DNA of 64,000 bases, taken from an uncultured Lachnospiraceae bacterium (GTDB lineage Bacteria; Bacillota; Clostridia; Lachnospirales; Lachnospiraceae). The DNA is taken from the NCBI GenBank assembly GCA_910578115.1, contig CAJTPO010000018.1, positions 29,878 through 93,877 on the forward strand, read 5' to 3'. The notes under the pieces are model-generated. The model made no database searches. It was not told where the DNA came from and saw only the letters and a program-made list of their open reading frames with translations. Below are positions 53,336 to 62,483 of the stretch, one piece after another; the stretch's first letter is position 1, and the number at the start of each line of letters is the position of its first letter. The translations under genes and the position numbers were made by a program.

Positions 53336-54212
53336 ACAGGGATTGACAGTGACGATGATATTTCTTGCGGAGAGTGCAAATTATGGCGAAGGAGTCGGCA
53401 ATATTTCCACGCTCAAGAAAATGTCCAGAGGCAACTACGAGCAGTATACCTATATATCAAGACAGGCGATGCGCTACAATATCATTCAGCAGCTTGGTTG
53501 GGATGATACGCCGGTAGACGGGAAGAGCGGCGTGGTGCAGTTTGCTCCGTCAGCGACGATACTGGAATATCCGGAGATCGATCTGTTTGGCTATATGAAG
53601 ACCAGCTCCAGAGAAGAAGGAAAGAATGAGAAAGGCGGCGCCTTGACAAGAAGCGCGGTGGTAAGACTCAGCAATGCGATCGCTTTGGAGCCTTATCAGA
53701 GCGATCTGGAATTTCTCACCAACATGGGGCTGGCGCGAAGACAGGATCTGGAAAACGGGATTGCGCAGAGTGAGATCCATCGATCCTTCTATACTTACAC
53801 GATTACGGTCGATCTTGACAGAATCGGAATTGACGGCGAGATTTCTGTATCAAAGGCAGACAGGGCTGAGCGTGTGAAGGCTCTTTTGGATACGATTCAA
53901 TTTTTGTATCGTGACATCAAAGGACGCAGGGAGAATCTTGCGCCGGTATTTGTGATCGGTGGACGTTATGGGAGAAAGAATCCTTTCTTTGAGAATCGAA
54001 TCGTTCTGCATAAGGGCAGAATTCAGGTTAATACGCTGACAGAGATCCTCACGGGCAGTGATGATATCAAGGATCATACCATTGCAGGGGCTACCAGCGG
54101 AATTTTTGAGAATGATTCTGAAGTGAAAAAGGAACTGGGAGCAGGGACTGTTGCAGAGGCATTCAAGCAGTTGAAGAAAGAAGTGGATGAATATTATGGA
54201 GAGAGCGATTAG
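53328..54212 (+). CDS. cas7: Cas7, Cst2/DevR family, Cascade backbone
   Basis: Forms the multi-copy filament that holds the crRNA spacer. 294 aa, beginning with the RRM-type strand GLTVTMIFLAESANYGEG, and with SRQAMRYNIIQQLGW and VFVIGGRYGRKNPFF typical of Cst2/DevR proteins. Backbone thumbs of Cas7 flip every sixth guide base, which matters for the guide mismatch noted upstream. It overlaps both neighbours (8 bp with cas8; cas5 starts within its end). Confidence 0.93.
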   Translation: MDRQGLTVTMIFLAESANYGEGVGNISTLKKMSRGNYEQYTYISRQAMRYNIIQQLGWDDTPVDGKSGVVQFAPSATILEYPEIDLFGYMKTSSREEGKNEKGGALTRSAVVRLSNAIALEPYQSDLEFLTNMGLARRQDLENGIAQSEIHRSFYTYTITVDLDRIGIDGEISVSKADRAERVKALLDTIQFLYRDIKGRRENLAPVFVIGGRYGRKNPFFENRIVLHKGRIQVNTLTEILTGSDDIKDHTIAGATSGIFENDSEVKKELGAGTVAEAFKQLKKEVDEYYGESD

Positions 54213-54903
54213 AGTCGAGTGTTTTCAAAATCTGGTCAATTACAGGAAGCCCAGCAGCTTTATCATTAAAGAATCCTTTCCGCTGCCGCCCTATTCTACC
54301 GTGTTGGGGATGATACATACGGCATGCGGCTACACGGAGTTTCATCCGATGAAGATAAGTATTCAGGGGAAAAATGCCGGCTCGATATCTGAATTGTATA
54401 CGCGATATTCCTTTTCATTTGATACGAAATATGAAAGCGGAAGACACCAGCTGTGTATACAGGACAAAGATAAGACCTACGGTGCTTTTAAGGGAATCGC
54501 CCATGTGGAACTGCTCTGCAACAATGAGATGATCCTGCATATCGTTCCGTCGGCGGATGATTTTGACAAAGTATACAGGTCTTTGAACAATCCGCCGGTC
54601 TATCTGGCTCTCGGACGGCACGAGGATATATTGGATATCAGAAAGGTGGAGATCGTTGAGCTTCGTGAGGAAGAGGAAGCGACAGCAAATTATGATATTT
54701 ATATTCCGGTGGATGCGTCATTCGGGATAGGAAGAAGAAGCGTCACACTCTATACGCTTACGAAAGAGTATGAGATCACCAAACAGGGTCTGCGTCGCTG
54801 GAAGGCAGAGGGCGGAAAAGTGAGAGCTTACTATTTCCCTTACGGAGAATTTGTCAAAAATGCATTGGTTGATGAATACGGAGACCTTGTGGCGCTGGCG
54901 TAG
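54196..54903 (+). CDS. cas5: Cas5, Cascade subunit capping the crRNA handle
   Basis: A 235-aa Cas5 of the Cas5t type. The N-terminal RVECFQNLVNYRKPSSF and PLPPYSTVLGMIHTACGY are the family signature (RAMP strand and loop that bind the 5' handle). ATG 54196 begins at the conserved segment; an in-frame ATG at 54187 is an alternative. It overlaps the end of cas7, indicating coupled translation. Confidence 0.93.
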   Translation: MERAIRVECFQNLVNYRKPSSFIIKESFPLPPYSTVLGMIHTACGYTEFHPMKISIQGKNAGSISELYTRYSFSFDTKYESGRHQLCIQDKDKTYGAFKGIAHVELLCNNEMILHIVPSADDFDKVYRSLNNPPVYLALGRHEDILDIRKVEIVELREEEEATANYDIYIPVDASFGIGRRSVTLYTLTKEYEITKQGLRRWKAEGGKVRAYYFPYGEFVKNALVDEYGDLVALA

Positions 54904-54975
54904 AAGGATGTGAGGAGCGCGACATCTGTCAGCGGAGAGAAGTTTTTACAGGCCGGAATGTACAGGAGGTGCAGT

Positions 54976-57315
54976 GTGGAATATTATGCAAAATCGCCAA
55001 TACCTGTTTTGCAGGAAGAAAGCAGACAATGCCTGCTGGAACGACTGGATGAGGCGCTTGTCGTATTTGAAAGCCAGTCGGATCAGGACAGTTATAAGCT
55101 GCTGCACAAATACAGGGAAAAACTGTTGACGAAGCAGGCCGTGACGGAACATAAGACTCTGCGGCAGCATTTGGAAGAAACGACAGCCTGTGCGGATAAC
55201 TTCTTTCGCCTGTATGGAAAGTACTTTAGCGAAAAAGAAAAAAAGCTGATCATGGATGCCTGCAGACTCCATGATGTCGGCAAGGCAAACTATGTGTTCC
55301 AGACAAAGGTAAATCCGCTTTTGGAAAAAGTCAAAAAAGAGCAGGTTCCACACGGTTTTCTGAGCGCACTGCTTTTATCAGAAAAGAATTATTTGCGGGA
55401 TAATCCCCAATGCGACAGGGATGATTTCGACGTTTTGCTCACGGCGGTCTATTATCATCACACACGTCCGGATTGCTGTGATGCGGACGCGCTTAAGGAA
55501 TATTGCGAAAAATATTATCTGAATCATGTGAGAGAGTTCCTGGGGGATGCTGAGGCGCGGGTATTTTTCAGCAACAGGAATGATTTGCTCTTTTCCGATC
55601 GGCATGAAAAAGGCACGGTGGCCATTGATGAAAAATTGTGGTGTGAATACATGCTTGTGAAAGGGATGTTGAATAAATTTGACTGGACGGTCAGCGCCGG
55701 GTATGAGAATGCCGAGATCGCACCTGATATATTGGAAAAGAGATTATGTCAAAATATCGTAAAAGTATGGGGAAGAAGTTTCAGGCCGGCGCAGCAATTT
55801 ATGATCGAAAACAGAGAGCGGAATGTGGTCATGGTTGCGCCGACCGGTTCCGGAAAGACAGAAGCGGCGCTGCTGTGGTTTAACGGCGAAAAGGGATTCT
55901 ATACACTGCCTCTTAAGGTCTCATCCAATGCCATTTATCAGAGGATCAGAGAAAAATATCAATATGAGGACGTGGCGCTGCTGCACTCTGACAGTATGAA
56001 CAGTTACCTCAGAGCGGATGGTGAGCTGGCAAATGCTTATAGAAATTATGAGCAGGCGAAATTGTTTTCCTGTCCGCTTACCGTATGCACGGTGGATCAG
56101 CTATTTAAATTTGTGTATAAGGCGCTGGGTACAGAAATCTTTGCAGCGACCTTAAAATACTCCAAAGTAGTGATTGATGAAATACAGTCCTATTCGCCGA
56201 GAGTCGTTGCGTCGTTGATCTTTGGCTTATCGGAATTGAAACGTATGGGAGGCCGATTTGCGATCATTACAGCTACGTTTCCACCGGTATTGCAGTTTTT
56301 TATGAGAAAAAGCAGACTGGTGGAGGGCCGGGATTATGTCCGGCATGATTTTTCAGATACCGCAGTGGTGAACAGACATCGGATCAAATTGGTGGAAGGA
56401 GACTTTGATTTTGAAGAAATGGCAGAGACGGCGCAGAACAAGAAGGTACTTGTCATCTGCAATACAGTATTAAAGGCGCAGAATGTTTATCGGGAACTGA
56501 AAGACAGAGGCCTGGAAGCTGGACTGCTGCACTCCCATTTTATCAGAGAACATCGAAATATTTTAGAAAAAAGGATTCTGGATTTTTCCGCAGCGGAATC
56601 AGAATCAGGTATCTGGGTGACTACGCAGATTGTTGAGGCGAGTTTGGATATTGATTTCGATATTCTGTATACGGAGATGTGCACCGCAGACAGTCTGCTT
56701 CAAAGAATGGGAAGATGCAACAGAGCAGGAAAGAAGAATGTCTCTGACCCCAATGTGTATATTTATCATAATGACTCCGGGAGAGGTTCGGTATATGATA
56801 AAGATATATATGATCGTTCGGTGGCATTACTGAAAATGTTTGATGATAAGCTACTGTCGGAAGCCGATAAGGTGGGGTATATCAATCAGGTATATGATTT
56901 GGAGTATATTAAAGGAACGCAGTATTTCCGGCAGATCGAAAAGTATATAGATCACTTTAAGGCACTTCTTCCTGCAGAATATGATGCCAGAGAGGTTCAG
57001 GAAGAATTCAGGGCAATACAAAGCATTACGGTCATGCCGGATACGATCTATGATCAAAACCGTGAAGTGATCCAGAGTATTGCCGGTTTATTGGAAACAC
57101 CGCATATTGATACCGGTATCAGGAAACTTCTGAAATCCAGGCTGGCAGATATGACATTGAGCCTGAGCATAACATATGGCATTCCTGATGGAATTGATAA
57201 AGGTACGATAGGCCTGTTTGATATTCATCGAACTGCATTATGCTATGATTTTGACGGTGAATCAGGATTGGGACTGGTATTAGGGAAGGTAGAAGAGGGG
57301 ATTAATTTTTTATAG
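54976..57315 (+). CDS. cas3: Cas3 nuclease-helicase
   Basis: Degrades DNA bound by Cascade. 779 aa from the GTG at 54976, which has AGGAGG 6 bases upstream; the frame is open further up but without a ribosome site. The HD nuclease domain (1-240) has CRLHDVGKANYVFQ, HGFLSALLL and YYHHTRP. The helicase has motif I VAPTGSGKTEAALLW, motif II VVIDEIQSY (DEIQ), motif III ITATFPP and motif VI LQRMGRCNRAGK. All catalytic motifs are present, so interference should be possible. The CRISPR leader starts right after its stop. Confidence 0.95.
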   Translation: MEYYAKSPIPVLQEESRQCLLERLDEALVVFESQSDQDSYKLLHKYREKLLTKQAVTEHKTLRQHLEETTACADNFFRLYGKYFSEKEKKLIMDACRLHDVGKANYVFQTKVNPLLEKVKKEQVPHGFLSALLLSEKNYLRDNPQCDRDDFDVLLTAVYYHHTRPDCCDADALKEYCEKYYLNHVREFLGDAEARVFFSNRNDLLFSDRHEKGTVAIDEKLWCEYMLVKGMLNKFDWTVSAGYENAEIAPDILEKRLCQNIVKVWGRSFRPAQQFMIENRERNVVMVAPTGSGKTEAALLWFNGEKGFYTLPLKVSSNAIYQRIREKYQYEDVALLHSDSMNSYLRADGELANAYRNYEQAKLFSCPLTVCTVDQLFKFVYKALGTEIFAATLKYSKVVIDEIQSYSPRVVASLIFGLSELKRMGGRFAIITATFPPVLQFFMRKSRLVEGRDYVRHDFSDTAVVNRHRIKLVEGDFDFEEMAETAQNKKVLVICNTVLKAQNVYRELKDRGLEAGLLHSHFIREHRNILEKRILDFSAAESESGIWVTTQIVEASLDIDFDILYTEMCTADSLLQRMGRCNRAGKKNVSDPNVYIYHNDSGRGSVYDKDIYDRSVALLKMFDDKLLSEADKVGYINQVYDLEYIKGTQYFRQIEKYIDHFKALLPAEYDAREVQEEFRAIQSITVMPDTIYDQNREVIQSIAGLLETPHIDTGIRKLLKSRLADMTLSLSITYGIPDGIDKGTIGLFDIHRTALCYDFDGESGLGLVLGKVEEGINFL

Positions 57316-57631
57316 GGATTCCCGGTAGACATACGGATCATAATACTTTTGCAGACCGGATTCCGGCGTGATTTTATCCAATAATGTTAAGCAAGTAGAC
57401 GGTAGATGGTCCTGGCTATAGCGAGAAATGTATTGTCGACCTTCGATAATGCTAAAAGCAGGTGAGGTTGACAATATTTGAGAAAGGCTGAGTTTCAGCG
57501 AGGGCTATAAGGTGTGATATGTAAAATGGATGTTATCACAAGTATAAATTTGTGATAGAATTGATATAAGGAAGGAAGTCGACAAAACAGGGGATGTAAT
57601 CACTGTATTTGAGAGTGAGAAGATTGGACGG
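57316..57631 (+). promoter_or_regulatory. CRISPR leader
   Basis: A 316-bp non-coding stretch between cas3 and the first repeat. It is AT-rich towards the array and contains a perfect inverted repeat, TATCACAA (57534-57541) and TTGTGATA (57550-57557), 75 bp before the first repeat. I see no fully convincing promoter; TTGACA at about 57468 lacks a matching -10. Confidence 0.75.
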
Positions 57632-60368
57632 GTAGAAATAGATACATTGTGGAATGTAAAGATTATTGACCAGATATTTGAAGATTCTATCGGATGGGTA
57701 GAAATAGATACATTGTGGAATGTAAAGATGATAAAATGTCAAAATTGCGGAGTTTCCGTTTCTGGTAGAAATAGATACATTGTGGAATGTAAAGACCTTT
57801 AAAATTATTCCTTAGGCTGAACTGCGCTCCGTAGAAATAGATACATTGTGGAATGTAAAGGGCTGAATTGTCCCGGTGCAATCAGCAGGCGGCTCTTGTA
57901 GAAATAGATACATTGTGGAATGTAAAGGCATTTGCACAGTTTCTTTCGTTTGATGATGAAAACGTAGAAATAGATACATTGTGGAATGTAAAGATACTCT
58001 CCTTTTATAAGGAAACAAATCCTTCCCGGTAGAAATAGATACATTGTGGAATGTAAAGTAGGATTCCTCGTAGTACAGCCATTTGCCCTTGCTTTTGTAG
58101 AAATAGATACATTGTGGAATGTAAAGTCCAATGGAAGTTTTTTCTTTTCATTGCATCCTCGTAGAAATAGATACATTGTGGAATGTAAAGAAGCATTATT
58201 GCAAAAGTAGCAGATGCGCAAGAAGTAGAAATAGATACATTGTGGAATGTAAAGGGACAATAAGCATATACATGACAAACTGGCTCTCCGTAGAAATAGA
58301 TACATTGTGGAATGTAAAGTCATTATCCCTTTCATACTCATATTCTGTTATCTCGTAGAAATAGATACATTGTGGAATGTAAAGGATGCTCCGCATCATC
58401 AAAAAACTGCTGTCCCAACCGTAGAAATAGATACATTGTGGAATGTAAAGGATAATACCACTTAGGATAGAATCCCTTATCCGTCAGCGTAGAAATAGAT
58501 ACATTGTGGAATGTAAAGATTCTTTCAATGCGGCTTCGGCTGCTTCTCTGGTAAGTAGAAATAGATACATTGTGGAATGTAAAGGCTTATAGGCATTGTC
58601 AAGGTTGGAAGAAGTCAAGCGTAGAAATAGATACATTGTGGAATGTAAAGTAATACAAATACTATTTTTGATGGAATAGTTAATTGTAGAAATAGATACA
58701 TTGTGGAATGTAAAGGTCCTCCTTCCTCCGCTAATCCGCTTACCGCTGCTCGTAGAAATAGATACATTGTGGAATGTAAAGGAAGCTTTCTTTCCAGGCA
58801 AGCCAGACAGCGCAGGTAGAAATAGATACATTGTGGAATGTAAAGTTGAGTACGGTATTGACGTTGTGATTGAGGATTACAGTAGAAATAGATACATTGT
58901 GGAATGTAAAGACAACCTGTGCAGAACAGACCATGATTTTATGTGAGTAGAAATAGATACATTGTGGAATGTAAAGATGTTCACCAGCCGGAAGGCGTTG
59001 AGATTATCGCTGTAGAAATAGATACATTGTGGAATGTAAAGTTGATAAGCGGAATACCATCCTTGACAGACAATCCCTCGTAGAAATAGATACATTGTGG
59101 AATGTAAAGGTGGATAAGTACCGGATTTGCTCCTGCTGCGAAGCACGTAGAAATAGATACATTGTGGAATGTAAAGTAAAACCACCCGTAAAATAAAAAG
59201 TGCCACAGACACGTAGAAATAGATACATTGTGGAATGTAAAGAACCTCCGCTAATGATACAAACTTTCAATGAAATTCCGTAGAAATAGATACATTGTGG
59301 AATGTAAAGAAAGTCAAGAAAACACTCTAAATCCGGCTGGAAGTTCGGTAGAAATAGATACATTGTGGAATGTAAAGACAGAAAAGCTGATTGTCATTGC
59401 AATGTTCGACCAGGTAGAAATAGATACATTGTGGAATGTAAAGCATTAAAGTCAAACCGACCGCCAGAATACAAAAGATGGTAGAAATAGATACATTGTG
59501 GAATGTAAAGCAGGATAAAATAAATGAGCTTTTGCATTCCGGCAAGGTGTAGAAATAGATACATTGTGGAATGTAAAGTATGGAATGTGTGCTTGATGAA
59601 GCGGTGAATTTGTGGTAGAAATAGATACATTGTGGAATGTAAAGACAGTTGCGAATAGAGATTCCATTACAGACGGAATCCGGTAGAAATAGATACATTG
59701 TGGAATGTAAAGATGAGTTAGGAATTATGTCCACATCTGGAAAACCTCGTAGAAATAGATACATTGTGGAATGTAAAGAAGGTAGAGCGGGTCTTAAAGA
59801 ACTTTGCAAAAGTGTAGAAATAGATACATTGTGGAATGTAAAGTTACTGACAAGGGGGTGCAAACAGATGCAACGGCTGTAGAAATAGATACATTGTGGA
59901 ATGTAAAGAAAATGTAAAAGTAATTTGTCTTATTTCCCTTGCTGTAGAAATAGATACATTGTGGAATGTAAAGCATGGGACATGCTGACGCCGGAAAACC
60001 TATCGTCCGTGTAGAAATAGATACATTGTGGAATGTAAAGTTTCTTTCTGTGACATAATATCTACCTCCTGTATGTGTAGAAATAGATACATTGTGGAAT
60101 GTAAAGGAAGGAGCCAGACAACACGAAAATTCGTGAAGCAGTAGAAATAGATACATTGTGGAATGTAAAGCTATTTTACGGCGCAGGCAAAGGAAGAAGC
60201 GGCGGCGGTAGAAATAGATACATTGTGGAATGTAAAGATGAGGACGATATTGAAGCCGTCCGGCGGTGCGTGTAGAAATAGATACATTGTGGAATGTAAA
60301 GATACGGATGTAGCGGATAAATATATAGCCGGTGCCGGGTAGAAATAGATACATTATGGAACAGTGAA
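57632..60368 (+). CRISPR. Type I-B CRISPR array, 42 repeats and 41 spacers
   Basis: A 30-bp repeat starting GTAGAAATAGATACATTG and ending TGGAATGTAAAG occurs 41 times without visible change. A final degenerate copy at 60339 (ACATTATGG, then a diverged end) marks the leader-distal end. Spacers are 33-38 bp, mostly 35-37. The ACATT-GTGG-AATGT part can form a small hairpin, and ATGTAAAG would be the crRNA handle. Direction is rightwards, from leader to degenerate end. All spacers look different from each other; their targets cannot be identified here. The repeated LHSTMYLFL-like peptides on the minus strand are only translations of repeats. Confidence 0.98.
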
Positions 60369-60410
60369 AACCTTTTAACAAAACATTTTACACTTTACAA
60401 AGGAGAACTC

Positions 60411-60905
60411 ATGGAAACCCGAATCACAGGAGTCATGATCTACTACTATTTTGTCTGCAAAAGAAAACTGTGGTATTTCGTGCACGAGATCAATATGGAG
60501 AGTGAGAACGAAAATGTTCTGTTGGGGAAGCTTTTGGATGAAAGCAGTTACCAGCGGGATGATAAGCACATTAATATTGATAATGTCATCAATATTGATT
60601 TTATCAAGGAGCATAAGGAACTGCATGAAATTAAGAAAAGTCGATTCATAGAAGAGGCGGGCGTCTGGCAGATGAAATACTATCTGTACTATTTAAAACA
60701 GCGTGGTGTGGATGGACTCAAAGGCAGGATAGACTATCCTTTGCTTAAGAAAAATTTGACAGTGGAACTTACGCAGGAAGATGAGAACCGGCTTGAGGAG
60801 ATCATCCGGGAGATTTGTCTATTGATAGAGGAGGCGTATCCGCCGCATTTTCAGGCAATAAAAATATGTAATAAATGCGCGTATCATGATCTGTGTTTTG
60901 TCTGA
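60411..60905 (+). CDS. cas4: Cas4 exonuclease, adaptation
   Basis: Processes prespacers and selects PAMs during acquisition with Cas1-Cas2. 164 aa, the small Cas4 type. N-terminal Cys in YYFVCKRKLWYFVHEIN, nuclease motif around WQMKYYLYYLKQRGVDGLKG, and C-terminal CNKCAYHDLCFV, giving the four-Cys iron-sulfur site. AAAGGAG precedes the ATG. It starts 42 bp after the last degenerate repeat, with no clear promoter between. Confidence 0.95.
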   Translation: METRITGVMIYYYFVCKRKLWYFVHEINMESENENVLLGKLLDESSYQRDDKHINIDNVINIDFIKEHKELHEIKKSRFIEEAGVWQMKYYLYYLKQRGVDGLKGRIDYPLLKKNLTVELTQEDENRLEEIIREICLLIEEAYPPHFQAIKICNKCAYHDLCFV

Positions 60906-60986
60906 AAGTACGCAGGGATTTTGCGGTTTTTTATCATATAACAGACAGGATAAGATTGAAATAACATTATAATTACGGGAGAGAAT

Positions 60987-61979
60987 ATGGGCCAGAGTTT
61001 TTACGTCTATAACAACGGAGATCTGAGAAGAAAAGACAATACCCTGCAGTTTACGAACGCGGAGGGTGAGAAAAAGGACATCCCGATTGAGCGGATTGAC
61101 GATATCTATGTGATGGCGGAGATGACATTCAACTCGACTTTTCTCAGCTACCTGTCACAGTATGGGATCACGATGCATTTCTTTAATTACTACAATTACT
61201 ATACGGGCAGTTTTTATCCGAAGGAAAAGCTGCTTGCTGGTCAGCTGCTTGTGAAGCAGGTGGAGCATTACGCCGACCATGGCAGGCGCATGGTTCTTGC
61301 CAGAAAATTTATCGAGGCAGCGGCAGACAATATTTACAGGAATCTTCGCTATTACAACGGACGGGGAAAGGATGTTTCCGGGTATATGTCCGAGGTGAAC
61401 GATCTTCGAAAGAAAATACCGGGCACAGAATCCGTGGAAGAATTGATGGGCATCGAGGGAAATATCAGGAAGCAGTATTATGCGGCGTGGAATGTGATCA
61501 TAGATCAGGAGATCCATTTTGAGAAGCGTGTGATGCATCCGCCGGATAATATGATCAATTCTTTGATTTCTTTTGTAAATTCCATGATCTATGCGAAAAC
61601 ATTGAGTGAAATTTATCATACACAGTTGAATCCGACGATCAGCTATCTGCATGAACCGGGTGCGCGCAGATTCTCTCTTTGTCTTGATGTGTCCGAGGTG
61701 TTTAAGCCGCTTATTGGTGACAGACTGATCTTCTCACTTTTAAACAGGAAGCAGATCACAGAGGACAGCTTTACGAAAGAACTGAATTTCCTGCATTTGA
61801 AAAAAGAGGCCTCTGCGTTGATCTCCAGAGAGCTGGAGGAGCGTTTGAAAAAGACGATCATGCATAAGGAGCTGGGCCGCCAGGTCAGCTATCAGTATCT
61901 GATACGTCTGGAAGCGTACAAGCTGATCAAGCATCTGATCGGTGAAAAGGAATATGAAGGGTTCAAGATATGGTGGTAG
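60987..61979 (+). CDS. cas1: Cas1 integrase
   Basis: Inserts new spacers at the leader end. 330 aa, type I-B form. The N-terminal beta domain opens MGQSFYVYNNGDLRRKDN; the helical domain carries the metal ligands, including Glu in GIEGNIRKQYYAAW, the His in LSEIYHTQLNPTISYLHEPG and Asp in RFSLCLDVSEVFKP. GGGAGAG precedes the ATG. Followed after 3 bp by cas2. Confidence 0.96.
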   Translation: MGQSFYVYNNGDLRRKDNTLQFTNAEGEKKDIPIERIDDIYVMAEMTFNSTFLSYLSQYGITMHFFNYYNYYTGSFYPKEKLLAGQLLVKQVEHYADHGRRMVLARKFIEAAADNIYRNLRYYNGRGKDVSGYMSEVNDLRKKIPGTESVEELMGIEGNIRKQYYAAWNVIIDQEIHFEKRVMHPPDNMINSLISFVNSMIYAKTLSEIYHTQLNPTISYLHEPGARRFSLCLDVSEVFKPLIGDRLIFSLLNRKQITEDSFTKELNFLHLKKEASALISRELEERLKKTIMHKELGRQVSYQYLIRLEAYKLIKHLIGEKEYEGFKIWW

Positions 61980-61982
61980 GAC

Positions 61983-62261
61983 ATGTATGTAGTACTGGTA
62001 TATGATATTGCGCAGGATAAAAACGGACAGAAACGGTGGTCGCACGTCTATAAGATCTGTAAAAAATATCTGTCGCACATTCAAAATTCCGTTTTTGAAG
62101 GAGAGATATCCAAAGTGCAGATCACGAAAATGCAGCAGGAGTTAAAGCCGTATATTGATAAGGAACTGGATTCCGTGATCATTTTTAAGAGTCGTCAGGA
62201 AAGATGGCTGGACAAAGAATTCTGGGGAAAAGAGGATGACGCGACGGATTTTTTCCTATGA
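61983..62261 (+). CDS. cas2: Cas2
   Basis: Structural partner of Cas1 in the integration complex. 92 aa, ferredoxin-like: MYVVLVYDIAQDKNGQKRW at the start (conserved Asp) and HIQNSVFEGEISKVQ in the middle. It follows cas1 by 3 bp and closes the cas4-cas1-cas2 unit. Confidence 0.95.
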   Translation: MYVVLVYDIAQDKNGQKRWSHVYKICKKYLSHIQNSVFEGEISKVQITKMQQELKPYIDKELDSVIIFKSRQERWLDKEFWGKEDDATDFFL

Positions 62262-62389
62262 AAGGGCATTTGACAAGGTTTGTGACAGAATTCTTAGTAA
62301 GAAACGGGTGACAGATGTGCGGCCGCATGATACAATAGGTCGGACTGTCTGACAGGGGAATCCGGGTTGTACGGATGAGCAGTCAGTCC

Positions 62390-62475
62390 CGGGATTTGTG
62401 TCTGTGCGCTGCCTGCCGCAAATCCGTTATGAGCAGTCTGGGCAGGGGTGTGGCAAAGGCAGCGCAGAAATGGGG
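62390..62475 (+). promoter_or_regulatory. Structured leader element, copy B (upstream of FAD dehydrogenase)
   Basis: Second copy of the element at 23341. Shared blocks are GGGATTTGTGTCTG, TGCCTGCC, CAAA, GGCAAA and GCAGCGC-GAAATGG, with about 20 extra bases between. GGATTTGTG can pair with CGCAAATCC, and GCGCTGCC pairs perfectly with GGCAGCGC; the first arm of the latter lies in the loop of the former. It ends 9 bases before the ATG. Confidence 0.55.
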
Positions 62476-62483
62476 TATTAAAT

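Noticed and set aside
57536..60381. Long minus-strand frames full of LHSTMYLFL / FTFHNVSIST / LYIPQCIYFY peptides
   Set aside because: They are translations of the CRISPR repeat in three frames; no ribosome sites and no protein-like spacer segments.
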